DNA from: Nematostella vectensis | Lineage: Eukaryota > Cnidaria > Anthozoa > Actiniaria > Edwardsiidae | Length of the DNA stretch: 64,000 nt | NCBI RefSeq assembly: GCF_932526225.1 | Contig: NC_064036.1 | Coordinates: forward strand, 8,749,519-8,813,518 | Direction of reading: 5' to 3' | Shown here: positions 13,701 through 23,059 of the stretch, piece by piece | How the letters are laid out: each line of letters starts with the position of its first letter | How positions within the stretch are numbered: the first letter of the stretch is position 1 | Program-made: the position numbers and the translations under genes | The notes under the pieces: model-generated | Databases searched by the model: none | Told to the model about the DNA's origin: nothing | What the model saw: the letters and a program-made list of their open reading frames with translations, nothing else

Positions 13701-16700
13701 GGTTATGTCTTCACTCCTGTTTCGTACGCCGATATGAACAAACAGTACCAGACCGTGGTCCAGGTCATTGTGTTTGGAGGTACGCCATCAGCTTATGGGA
13801 ATAAATGCCTGCACATTATGCGTAAAACTCTACTTAATAGAGTTAAAATTATAACAGTCCAGAGAGTTTTTTTTATCCTGCCAGAGGCTCTTCTACGCCC
13901 CTTTGATCTCAACTAGCCTAGTAAAGTGAGTGTAACTTTAGTAGTCGTAAGAAGACTAAATCAGGAGGAAAGCGCTTTAGCCTACTTGAAACACATAAAA
14001 TTCTGATCGATATATTAGACACAAATGTTCCCATGTTGGAATAATAGGTTTCCCGGGCCTTGGTCTAACTTGAATACGCGTCCTGTCCGTCTAGTACTTC
14101 CCATGGACTTCAATATCATATTACATTTACCGTTGAGTTCATTTCAATACGTATCTTTTCCGTCTAGCCCTAGTACGTCCCATGGATATCGGCATCGTGG
14201 TTGACTCCTCTCCGGATATCACACCCCAGTACTGGCAATACATCATGACATACATCCAGGACTTCATTTCAAGTTTCCCTAACGTGTCGCCCGCTTATGA
14301 TGGCACGCGCTTCGGCCTGATAAGCTATGCTGCGCAGCCCCGAGTACACTTCGATTTCAAGTCGGTTCCTGCTAGCCTTATAAGCACACGAGAATACACG
14401 ACACGCGTGGCGAGGACTCCCAGAGAGACGGGTGCCCTGCGTAGGATAGACAGGGCCATTGACATGGCTCGCACGGATCTGTTCAGCGAAAGTGGAGGAG
14501 CGAGACCAGGGTCTATAAGGGTTAGTAAAGGGTGACAAGACAAAGGTGTTTCCATTTTCAAATATCTACTTACTACGACGCCGTAATATTAAAGTGTCAG
14601 GTACTAGGCCTCATCGCACTCGTATCTAATGCTTTTATATGGTCTAGATCATGCTTGTGTTGTTCGGCGGTCCGCATTCGTCAGGGCAGTACCCCACACC
14701 TCAATACGCATCCCAACAGCTCCAGCAAGCAGGCGTCCGCGTCTATACTGTCGGGTACGGAAGAACATTTAGGCAACCCGAGGTGCTGTGGACCGCATCA
14801 CACGCGGACTGGGTCTATTACCGCTACGACTACGAGCAATTACCGCAGATCTCCCAGCCTCAAGGCAATGCCGTCAGACAAGGTAAATCGTGTTCTAGTC
14901 TAGGAGTCACACATTCTTTTACAAACAAATGAGCGTGTGGGTGCATTTTCGTATATACGCCTGGCGTTTCCTTTACTGGTATTGTTATGATGTCTGCAGG
15001 CCATGGCGCTTATCTAGATGTAGGGTTCGTGGTGGATTCGTCAAACTCCGCAAACTGGCCCTTAATGCAGGGATACTCGCGCTACATCGTCAACTCCTTC
15101 CAAGTCTCTCAAATCGGAACCCACATCGGCTATATTACCTATAGTAACGACGCTAGCATCAACTTTGGCTTCAACGCTCTTAGCGGGGCTGCGTACACTG
15201 TTTCTGGGGTCAACAAGCTGATTGACGGCATCTCGCATCGTCGCGGTAATAACCGGTATATCCATCAAGGTTTGCAAGTGGCAGAAAGGGACTTGTTTTC
15301 TTCCAGATACGGCGCCCGTCAAGATGCACGCAGGGTAAGATGCACTGTTACCACGCCAAATTATACAATAAATGAGCTCATAGGATTGATTTTAAGCCAT
15401 CTATTGAGTCATGCGATTTATTTGAGTAGTAACTCAGTAGTAATTGTGAGACCCGTCTACTAAGAAGCAAGTTGGAAAATAGCATCCAACGCTCATGTGT
15501 GTTGCAGATTCTGATCATCATCACAAGTGGACCGTGGCCCACCCAGTACGCGAGTGCGTGGCGCGACCAGATGGCGGCCCTCAGGATAAGGAACTTCGAT
15601 ACGTACGTGATCGGTATGGGTAGAACGTTCGAACGTTCTCAACTACAAGAGGTCGCCTCCCGACCAGCCTACTACTGGGAGTACCCATCCTACCCACAGC
15701 CTAACGACTACCGCGAGCTGGTGCAAGTCATCATCTTCGGGCGAGGTGAATATCAACCCACCGATCACTATTTTTCATATACTTAATTTTCCATATACAT
15801 AATATAGAAGTAGGACGTTTATTAGGTATCTTGTCAAAACTAAGTTTGATTTCTTTTGTCTTTTCTCGTATTTGTAGATGTAGCTGGCAATTACAAAATA
15901 CTGACTTGATAATTAAAAGTAATATCAATGTCATTTTATTTATTGGTTTTAGCTTAGTTTTCAGTAGGGTTTTAGCCAACTTGAAAATCCTGGGATGCGA
16001 ATTGAACTTTCCCCAGTCAAGGAAAAAGAAATTTGACCTGGTCAAAAAACAGGTCTATAGATAAACCTCAGGCCTTAAAGTATGTAAGGTCTTCCAACGT
16101 ACCAGTAATGATCATTTTAGAGCTTCATGGAATCTTGTTTTCATAACGTTTATGTTTTTGCTTGTTTACTTGTTTGTTTCCTGGTTTTTAGTTTGTTTGT
16201 TCGTGTATTTTCCATGTCCATTGTTGTGTCAGATCCATGCTACGCATCCGACTGCGCCGAGAAGCGTCCGTATTCCACTTGCCAAGCTGTTAATGGCCAG
16301 CCAACATGTGTGTGTAACAAGAATTGCCCTAGTACCAGTAAGCCGGTCTGCGGCTCAGACGGCAAAACCTACAAGAACGAGTGTGAACTGAAACGTGCCG
16401 CGTGTGAGAGCAAGAAAAACGTAACGGTAGCATCCCAAGGCGAATGCGGTAAGAGGATGTTGAACATATTGCAAGTATCACAAGAGTAATTGAATATTCG
16501 TATCAGCATCTGTAAATCGGTATTGCATAAAAGACGCATAAAGCCACATAAGCCCCCATGCAAACATAGATATACAGCAGTATTGGATCCAGCGCTGAAA
16601 GATGTTCTTGGCCGTCCTTGATGTATACGCTGTCTCTTCTCAAATGATTTTCTTTGTGTTGCAGTCTTCAAGTGCAAGGCCAAGGCCGACCTGGCTTTCC

Positions 16701-19700
16701 TTATTGACTCGTCAGGTAGTATAGGACGAAGAAGCTGGGAGCGCCTCTTGACGTTTGTCAAGGCTGTCATTGATGAGTTCCCTGTGGGTGCCGATGGGAC
16801 ACACGTAGGCCTAGTGGCGTACAGTACCGACGCAAATGTGGAATACCGCTTCAACACCTTACAAGGATCCGCCGTCACTAAGGCTGGCTATGGGGCAATG
16901 ACAGATAGAGTGCAGCACCAGAGAGGGTATACCTTTATTGACAAAGCCCTGCTACTGGCCAATAGTGATCTATTTACTACTGCCAATGGCATGAGGGACG
17001 GTGTAAAGAAGGTAATGTTCTTTTACCGAGAGTGGGGACCTACGTGTTCTCTGGTTTTAACTGGCATTTTTGGTTCGTGTTTTAACTGATTAGTGTATTA
17101 AAGTGTAATTTGATGGGAATTTGAGGACCTATATACAGGATCCAATATTGACAAAAATGTTTATTGTTTATTTGACAAATCTAACATATCAGAACTAGAT
17201 TAGGTGTTAAATTTATAAAGCAATCAGTCTTCCCTTTCTTTGAGTTAAGAGTAACAGCCTGAATACGAAACAGGCTTTACACAGGGCTTTTGTCCATTTT
17301 TTTTTCACCGATAAAGTGTAATGACATTTTGTTACTAAACACCGAACTTCCCTTCTTTAATGTGACTCCAAAGGTGGCCTTGATGATAACTGACGGACAG
17401 CAGACCGAAGATAAGGGACCATTCACTCCGCTCAATCAAGCAGCCCAAGCCCTCAAGAACAAGGGCGTGACCGTGATTGCTATGGGGATTGGCGATAATG
17501 TGGATGTGAACCAGCTGACGGCTGTGGCAAGCAGTGCTGATGGCGTCTATCAGTCAACATCATTCCGTGTTCTAATAAACGACGTGGAGAACATCGTTAA
17601 GCTCCTCTGCAAGCCAGGTAAGTAAAAAGTCTGAGTTACGTGTCTGTGTATGTAAACCAAATAAGCGAATGGCCTCTGATACATGTCTGTGTACGCAAGC
17701 CAAATATGCCAATAGCCAATAGTGCCTGTGGATGCAAACCAAATAAAACAATACTCTGTGTTACGCGTCGGTGTATGCAAGTCTGGTAAGGCAATGGTTT
17801 GGCAATTGTCTATGTTTGGTTTCTATATAAACTTAGCTTAAACTCTCCATTCTAATGCAAGTCGAGCTATAAAGAGCACGTTATGAATGCTTATGTCTAG
17901 CGGTTCGGTCCGTTCATACTTTCTGTCAACCGGCCTAATTATGTTGTATCTGACCATTGATTGATCTATTATTTTTGTCTATTTTCATATTAAAAGACAA
18001 TTCTGTTGATCCAATTTCTCTCAGAACATTTTGATCCTATACTTTCCTCTCCTAGACCCCTGCGATGATCACGTGTGCACCAAGCCGTACTCGGTGTGTA
18101 AGGTGAAGGATGAGAAGCCCGTTTGTGAATGTCCATCGCGCTGCCTGCCTGACAAGGAACCTGTTTGTGGAGCGGACGGCAAAACATACCGAAACCTTTG
18201 TGAGATCCGCAAGGCGTCTTGCGAAGCTGGCACCGAGATAACCGTCGCAAACAAAGGAGTCTGCGGTGAGTATGAGTAAATATCCCACTATGCAATGTGT
18301 AAATATCCCACTATTTCAAAAATGACGTGTACAGGCAGGATCAAAAGTTCGTGCACTTTTTTAATTGGTTAAAATAAACACGTTTTACAAAACAGCAGCA
18401 TGACAAGTGTCGCATATGATGACAAAACTTTATTCTAGTGTGTTTGTTACCAGTCATGCTGGTAACAAAACACGTTGTGTCGTACTTGGAAAGCTAGGGC
18501 GCTATACAAAGACCAATAAAACTTTGCAGAGCCTAAGTTGTGGGATAAACCTTTTCTAATTAGGAGGAGGGTCGTAATTTTTCGGTCACCTTTTTGGGGA
18601 AGGGTCGGTATTTTTGAGCTTAGATTTTGGCGAGGGTCGCAATTTTTGAGCTGAAAAAATATTAAACAAGGTAGTCCTTTCCCCCCCCCCCCCCCCCCCC
18701 CCACCGATAAATGCTTGACTGCTCCCTTATTTGATGGTATATATTTATTTTGCATATGTGAAGTTTTTTTTTTTTTTAACGCAAAATGTGAATGCTTGTG
18801 TGAGCAGAATGTAAGGCAGCTGTGGACGCAGCCTTCCTGATCGACTCGTCTGGTAGCATCGGCCGGCGTAACTGGGCCCGCATGCTGAACTTCGTCACTA
18901 AGATCATCGACAAGTTCAATGTAGGGCCCGCAGGCACGCACATCGCCGTCGTCACATACAGCACTGGCGCTACACTGGAGTTCGACTTCAGGTTCAACGG
19001 CAAAACCATCAGCGCCGCTGATTATAATAAAGTCGTACAGAGTTTCCGTTGGCAGAGAGGATTCACGTTTATTGACAAGGCCTTGGTGTTGGCTAACAAC
19101 GAGATCTTTACAAGCGCCGGCGGCATGAGGCGCGACGTCCCCAAGGTACAGCCTACAAGGAGTCAATGCGCGTGTTTTCGATCTCCGTTTCTCCATTTCT
19201 AAAACACCGTGCTTTAACTGGCGTTGGCGGTAGTATCTTTTTGCGGCTGGCATCTAGACACTTACTTGGCGCTCTCTTACAAAAAAAAATCGTTTTTGCA
19301 TTATACAACAACAACAAAAACAATGGGGACGAGCAACGATGAAGCTGCCCACATAAACAACTGGAAGAGGGTCTTAGCAATATAGTGCAACCAAGTCGGT
19401 AATTACGAATCCTTGTGTCAGAAAAATGGCAGCATAAATTATTATGGGCGTGACCGATCAGTGTCTTTCTATTGCCGGGCGCTAAGCGTGTTTGTGTTTT
19501 TCAGGTCGCATTCGTGATAACTGACGGCCAGCAGACGCGTGATAGGGGGGCATTCATGCCACTCCCTCAAGCCTCCGGGCTACTGAAGAGTAAGAACGTG
19601 CGCGTGTATGCGATGGGCATCGGCACTGGCGTCATTAGGGAAGAGTTAGAGTTAATAGCTTCCAATCCAAAGTACATCAAGCAAGCGACATCCTTCAGAG

Positions 19701-20158
19701 CACTGGAGCCAGAAATAGATGATATAGTCAGCGGTCTTTGTGAAGGTAAGTTCAGTAATAGACAACATCGTCAGCTTACTTTGTGAAGGTGAATCCCATG
19801 ATACACGATATCGTTAGTAGTCTTTTGCGAAGGTGAGTTCAGTGATAGACGATATCGTCAGTGTAGGCTTTGTGAAGGCGAAACCCATGATACACGTTAT
19901 CGTTAGAAGTCTTTTGCGAATGTGAGTTCAGTGATAGACGATTTCGTCAGAAGCCTTTGCGAAGGTGATTCTCAGGAAAAGTCCATGTTCTTAGTTTAGT
20001 CTCACCAATATAGCAATATTTGTCAAAAAGTTGGAGACTCTCTGACGAGTGTTTTCTTAGAGAAGTAGCAGCAAAGCCTGTTCCTTGATTTCCGGGGATG
20101 CATTTTGCTCACAGTGGCGCGCTAAATAACCTTTTATTTGATTGCAGCCCGAAAGTAA
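114..20158 (+). CDS. Large multi-vWA, Kazal-containing extracellular protein (3' part of gene)
   Basis: This is one gene whose 5' end lies outside the window. I see 15 complete vWA domains and the second half of another. They are followed by Kazal, vWA, Kazal, vWA and a terminal exon coding only Ala-Arg-Lys-stop (stop 20156-20158). Every vWA is a symmetric phase 1-1 module interrupted by a phase-0 intron, and the exon junctions below all keep frame. The domain mix resembles matrilin, collagen VI and coadhesin-like matrix proteins, so a secreted adhesive or matrix role is inferred. There is no transmembrane segment at the C-terminus. Domains 2-14 lack a canonical MIDAS; 15 and 16 retain it. 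The gene name is not recognised. Exon calls rest on splice consensus, domain continuity and phase, not on transcripts. Confidence 0.88.
349..901 (+). repeat. Intronic minisatellite of the 3' splice site
   Basis: The last 200 bp of this intron contain degenerate copies of the acceptor plus exon start (ag/GCCGTGGA) near 708, 763, 817, 870 and the real one at 900-901. Spacing is roughly 60 bp for most and 31 bp for the last. Between them a tattered unit recurs (tgcatctcatagctatatat). The true acceptor was chosen because only it continues into the vWA reading frame. Confidence 0.75.
2028..4161 (+). other. Pro/Thr linker plus vWA modules 3 (A-type) and 4 (B-type)
   Basis: Exons are 2028-2057 (30-nt linker), 2164-2564 and 3024-3261 (domain 3), 3494-3831 and 3924-4161 (domain 4). 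Exon 2164 opens with a Thr/Pro/Ala-rich stretch (TTPIITTATPP), a likely O-glycosylated hinge, before DVAIALDSSDD. Domain 3 is A-type (PNVSPxxDGTRFxLISYA); domain 4 is B-type (FDISPQGTHVAMVTY). The MIDAS residues are degenerate in both. All joins are phase 1 between modules and phase 0 inside them. Confidence 0.85.
4499..7135 (+). other. Linker plus vWA modules 5 (A-type, extra intron) and 6 (B-type)
   Basis: Exons are 4499-4543 (linker RSKPAATTVAPTT), 4754-4957, 5395-5543 and 5898-6141 (domain 5), 6350-6693 and 6886-7135 (domain 6). Domain 5 is the only repeat whose first half is split by an additional intron (4958-5394). It is also the only member of domains 2-14 that still reads DxSxS (DTSTS), though the later Asp is replaced (LFTSPQT). 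The intron 5544-5897 holds an ATC-type microsatellite. Confidence 0.84.
5573..5812. repeat. ATC/ATT-type microsatellite
   Basis: Imperfect trinucleotide tract (cat/atc, then tta/tac, then gtt/gtc), wholly inside the intron of vWA module 5. The poly-His, Ser or Tyr ORFs it creates are artefacts of the repeat. Confidence 0.9.
7415..9495 (+). other. vWA modules 7 (A-type) and 8 (B-type)
   Basis: Exons are 7415-7767 and 7952-8189 (domain 7), 8487-8815 and 9258-9495 (domain 8). Domain 7 starts DIAFALDSSTDIS and continues DNISPDPTGTRVGLISYA. Domain 8 starts DLGFLVDSSRTVDW and continues FDISKFGTHVGFISYS. The second halves carry VLSAAPQT and ILAGGMWPS in place of ITDG. The intron 8816-9257 contains a perfect-looking hairpin (see 9025-9090). 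Confidence 0.85.
9025..9090. repeat. Intronic hairpin (short inverted repeat)
   Basis: Two 28-29-bp arms (9025-9053 and 9062-9090) are near-perfect reverse complements around an 8-nt loop. The core is gtagttgcgctgac and its complement. It lies in the intron of vWA module 8 and is possibly a tiny foldback element. Confidence 0.8.
9798..11581 (+). other. vWA modules 9 (A-type) and 10 (B-type)
   Basis: Exons are 9798-10159 and 10447-10681 (domain 9), 10830-11164 and 11347-11581 (domain 10). The first halves read DVGLIVDSSSDIA and DIGFVVDSSNTVNW. The A-type ends its first half with GGARPGSQR and the B-type with GVRAGARK, just before the phase-0 intron. These short signatures recur at the same place in every module. 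Confidence 0.85.
11747..13779 (+). other. vWA modules 11 (A-type) and 12 (B-type)
   Basis: Exons are 11747-12099 and 12226-12460 (domain 11), 12830-13164 and 13548-13779 (domain 12). Exon 12460 ends in A instead of G before GTAAGT, so the junction codon becomes Asn instead of Gly, with no frame change. The intron after 13164 contains repeated copies of the exon end plus its 5' splice site. Confidence 0.85.
13165..13410 (+). repeat. Intronic array of decoy 5' splice sites (after module 12, first half)
   Basis: The exon end plus donor (GGGGCTAGGCGG/GTAAGG, donor at 13165) is echoed in the intron near 13190, 13255, 13298, 13340 and 13385. The best copy, at about 13250-13274, keeps the motif and donor intact. 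No coding sequence continues from these copies. Confidence 0.75.
14085..14117 (+). repeat. Decoy copy of the module-13 acceptor
   Basis: The sequence ccgtctag followed by tacttcccatggacttcaat mirrors the true acceptor ccgtctag and the exon start (acgtcccatggatatc) 80 bp downstream. It is a single degenerate duplicate of an intron-exon junction. Confidence 0.65.
14168..15745 (+). other. vWA modules 13 (A-type) and 14 (B-type)
   Basis: Exons are 14168-14520 and 14648-14882 (domain 13), 15000-15334 and 15508-15745 (domain 14). Domain 13 reads DIGIVVDSSPDIT and PNVSPAYDGTRFGLISYA. Domain 14 reads DVGFVVDSSNSANW and GTHIGYITYS. This is the last A/B pair before the Kazal modules. A decoy copy of the 3' splice site of exon 14168 lies about 80 bp upstream, at 14085-14117. 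Confidence 0.85.
16233..16448 (+). other. Follistatin/Kazal module 1
   Basis: One phase 1-1 exon encodes about 72 residues. A short follistatin-like part comes first (CYASDC, then CQAVNGQPTCVC). A Kazal core follows, with PVCGSDGKTYKNEC and a final Cys in GECG. The spacing matches the Kazal pattern C-x-C-x7-C-x6-Y-x3-C. In matrix proteins such modules often bind partners rather than inhibit proteases; which applies here cannot be read from the sequence. Confidence 0.9.
16665..17617 (+). other. vWA module 15 with intact MIDAS
   Basis: Exons are 16665-17011 and 17374-17617. The domain reads LIDSSGSIG (DxSxS present), GTHVGLVAYST (MIDAS Thr region) and MITDGQQT (third Asp present). It is therefore a canonical metal-binding vWA, unlike domains 2-14. 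It opens with a Cys (FKCKAKADLAF) and closes with LLCKPG, consistent with a disulfide closing the domain. Confidence 0.9.
17608..17800 (+). repeat. Intronic array echoing the module-15 donor
   Basis: After the real junction TGCAAGCCAG/GTAAGTAA at 17617/17618, related strings (tgtaaaccaaataa, cgcaagccaaatat, tgcaaaccaaataa, tgcaagtctggtaagg) recur about every 50-65 bp. Each follows a 'gtgtctgtgta'-like segment. Copies are degenerate but ordered. Confidence 0.55.
18056..18265 (+). other. Follistatin/Kazal module 2
   Basis: One phase 1-1 exon of 70 codons, paralogous to 16233-16448. It has CDDHVCTKPYSVC, then CECPSRC, then PVCGADGKTYRNLCEI and a closing GVCG. It sits between the two MIDAS-positive vWA domains, so Kazal plus vWA behaves as a duplicated two-domain unit. 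Confidence 0.9.
18680..18702. repeat. Poly-C tract
   Basis: An uninterrupted run of more than 20 C in the intron between Kazal 2 and vWA 16. The length may be unreliable in an assembly. Confidence 0.9.
18808..19745 (+). other. vWA module 16 with intact MIDAS (last domain)
   Basis: Exons are 18808-19145 and 19505-19745. MIDAS residues are present (LIDSSGSIG, GTHIAVVTYST, VITDGQQT). It begins with ECKAAVDAAF and ends GLCEG, again with flanking Cys. The exon end and its donor (TGTGAAG/GTAAGT) are repeated several times in the following intron (19746-19980). Confidence 0.9.
19746..19980 (+). repeat. Intronic array of decoy 5' splice sites (after module 16)
   Basis: The last exon bases plus donor (CTTTGTGAAG/GTAAGTTCAGT) are followed by at least five copies of a roughly 45-bp unit. 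Each unit carries ct-tt-gcgaaggtgagttca or a relative, plus gatagacgatatcgtcag. The copies alternate between two subtypes (gatacacgatatcgt and gatagacgatatcgt). Confidence 0.8.
20148..20158 (+). other. Terminal coding exon with stop
   Basis: The acceptor ATTGCAG ends at 20147. The exon adds the rest of a split Ala codon, Arg, Lys and TAA at 20156-20158. The following sequence is presumed 3' UTR; a possible AATAAA lies at 20524-20529. The very short coding contribution makes this the least certain exon, but phase and acceptor both fit. Confidence 0.6.
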
Positions 20159-23050
20159 AATGAAGTTCAAGTCTTAGAGAGAACACCCTCTCGGAGGCGA
20201 GCTCGGCGCCCGGGACCCTGAGTGGAGTCACGTGACTTCATATTGCAAATATAGCCGAAATTATTTAGAATAAGAGTGTCAGATACCCAAGTCAAGGACA
20301 GCAGGAGTAGATAATTGACTGCAATGTCTCCATAACCAAATAATTGTTGGGCTTCAAACTGAATCATTATACGTATTTTAGATATAATATTCATCAGCAG
20401 AATAAGCCTGTCAGGGTCAAGAATCAGATTTCTTGATTTCTTTTTATTTAAGTGGATCAAAAGTTGACGGGGAAGTTTGAATATTTTATGCTGTTAGTTA
20501 CAAGAAAACGCTTAGTATCTTAGAATAAAACTGATCATTTCTCCAGTTCTTCTTTGTTGTGAACAAGGGAATCACTTCAATAGTGAATAGCATGTGACCT
20601 ATGGACAGTGCCGTAAAGCCTTGTCCAAACAGTGACATGCTTCATGATTCTTTTTGGTGTTTGGCCGTTTCGGAGCTGTTGGAAGTTGCTGTTAAAACGT
20701 TTGAGACCCGCGAAAACGATTGAGGCCCATGCAATGTTAAAAGGCTTAGGAAACGATGCTGTATAAAATGGTGATCCTGGTCTTTAGCCCAGTCAATCTA
20801 ATGTTTAACCTAAAAGCAATTGCAACCAATGATTTCGGTCTTAAATGACAGAGTAGCATGTCCTTAATAACTTCCCAAAAGTTATTCAAATTTTTCTTGG
20901 GGGAACATCTCGAAATTCAACAATAAACAATTTCTTGTCAGCAATCAGTTATTGCTCGAGCGAGCGCAGCGAGCGAGAGAAACACTAATTTCGTTCATCG
21001 TGTCAATTTGGGTTTCCTGTGGAACAAGCCGTCGCCATCTTGGAAACGAAATCTCCCATCCCCTCACCCGATGCACTATTAGTAGTCTATGCGTTGCCTT
21101 TCCAGCTTCGATTTGGACGGCGTCTGTACCAAGATTTGGGCTACCTTTGGCAGTCCGCGATACAAAGCGGCCATGATTTTTCTGTGATTTTTCGTAAACC
21201 CTGTGTTTACGATGATGCTAAAAGCTCCTTCGATTTATACCGCAAATACGATGGCCATATCATAGTTCACTATATGTTAATACATGAGCAGTAATCTTTC
21301 AGCTTACTGGGTATGTACAGGCATGCAGCTCGGGGTGGGCTAGGTTGTGCTCCCACTCAACCACCAAAAGGCATTTTTTTTTAAAATATACTTACTTTCC
21401 ATAATATCTATGACTGCACATCCCCTCCACAGCTTATCAGATTGTTTGTTATGGTTATCAGACTTCACCTTTCCTTTTCTAGACATACAATGCCTTCAAT
21501 TAAATAGTTTCTTTTGTTTAATAAAATAAGACTGAGTAATTTGTTTTTGTTCTATTTCTCTTATAAAACAAACAGAGAAACCATGAAACAAAGGGTTAGT
21601 GATCAGCCAAGACAGTGGCTGCAAAGAAAATGGGGTCTTGCATAAATCTGGCTTATGGAAAATGTGCGAAATGCCCCAAACAAATCAAAAAGAATATTGA
21701 TTTAACCCTTGCAATTGAATGACCAACCAATCTATGAGCTCGAGCACTTCACTTCTCCACGAGAACTTCTAGTTGTATTGCTATTCATGGCGCACTAACC
21801 CTCCGCAAACGCACTCTCGACGAGATCGCTCATGAATAACAATAGAATCCAAAATGGCCAACAAAAGAAATTGTTTATTGTCAAATTTTGACATGTTCCC
21901 CCAAGAGAATTTTGGAGAACTTTGGGGATGTTGTTGAGAAAGTCTTTTCTTATCATTAACAATAAAATTGTTTGTGTTGTAATTACTTTTAGGTTCGGCT
22001 ATAAATGTTCGTAGATTGACTGGACTACTGGTCTAACCCTGCTATAATGACGTATTTACTGGCAAGCGGGCAACTGACCAGATCAAAATGCACATAGGCG
22101 TACGTGAACGCGAAAGAGATGACCAAAAATAGAACGCGTTGAACGCTTTTCAGAGTGGATGATTAAATAACCCATTCGGTGACGTGTGATCAGACGAAAA
22201 CGAATGTTTTTTAAATATCCACTTTGAACGCGCGATGTAGACGAGGATCATTTTGAATACGGAAAGCCGATATGTGGGGATTGGGTCTTTACAGCACGAT
22301 TTAGTCACATGCCAACGACATGCCTTGGCTCTGAATTACACACTACAACTTTTCGTAGTCGAGCATTGTTGCGGTGTTGTAGGCTGATTTACACTCTTCG
22401 ATTCGACATCTAAGGAGTTCTCTTTGCGTTCTACATTCTGGCGCAAAGAGATTTCCAGGTCTGAACTACTAAGGAGTGTGAAAACAATGGATTGTTTGAA
22501 TCAGAGAATCCACATTCTTTCCTGAGTCCGCTGTCGAATTTTTTCCAACTGGTCAGCACACGGCGGAGGATTACACTACGAAACAGTTCGACATAACATC
22601 GCGAACTTGCTGTTTTTAGAAGCCGTAAAAATAAATGAATATCTCAAAATTTGGAATATGAATATGCTAGCTCCGCCTTTAGGTCTTTATATTACTCATA
22701 GCATTTAGCATATAGTATATATTAGCGCCCAAGATGGCTGCTTAGATTATTAGTTCCGTAAATAAGAGTATTTTTACCCGATAGTTCGTCACATACGGCT
22801 TGGGAGTCAGACATATATCACCCTGGACTTGCCCTTCAACTTATAATGCTCAGTTATTCAAGGAATTTTCTTCTTTCGCTGCGCTTCTGCTGGAAACCTA
22901 CACAGCCAGTAATTCAAACTTCCCGCCATATTTAGTGTCGATTACAACCCTTGTCAAGTTTCGTCTGGGGCGTTATTCGAGGCGCTGGGATCACTAGAAA
23001 GTTTAGAGGATGCCGAGGTAGTCGGGCTTCAACCAAGAATAACCGCATAA
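20159..23050. other. Intergenic region without a recognisable gene
   Basis: No convincing coding sequence is seen. The first few hundred bases are probably the 3' UTR of the vWA gene. The interval contains the TIR element at 20873-21927. Around 22,320-22,480 it also has sequence loosely resembling the MITE found in the dioxygenase introns (gtaggctgatttacac). Confidence 0.6.
20873..21927. mobile_element. Candidate non-autonomous DNA transposon with ~60-bp inverted termini
   Basis: The left arm 20873-20936 (with cttgggggaacat and caataaacaatttctt) is the diverged reverse complement of 21865-21927. The interior has no transposase-like ORF and holds a GAGCGAGCGCAGCGAGCGAG tract. A target duplication is not obvious. 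Confidence 0.5.
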
Positions 23051-23059
23051 AGCCAATTT

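Noticed and set aside
18447-19253. 268-codon minus-strand ORF
   Set aside because: Antisense to vWA module 16 and crosses a poly-C tract; no recognisable domain.
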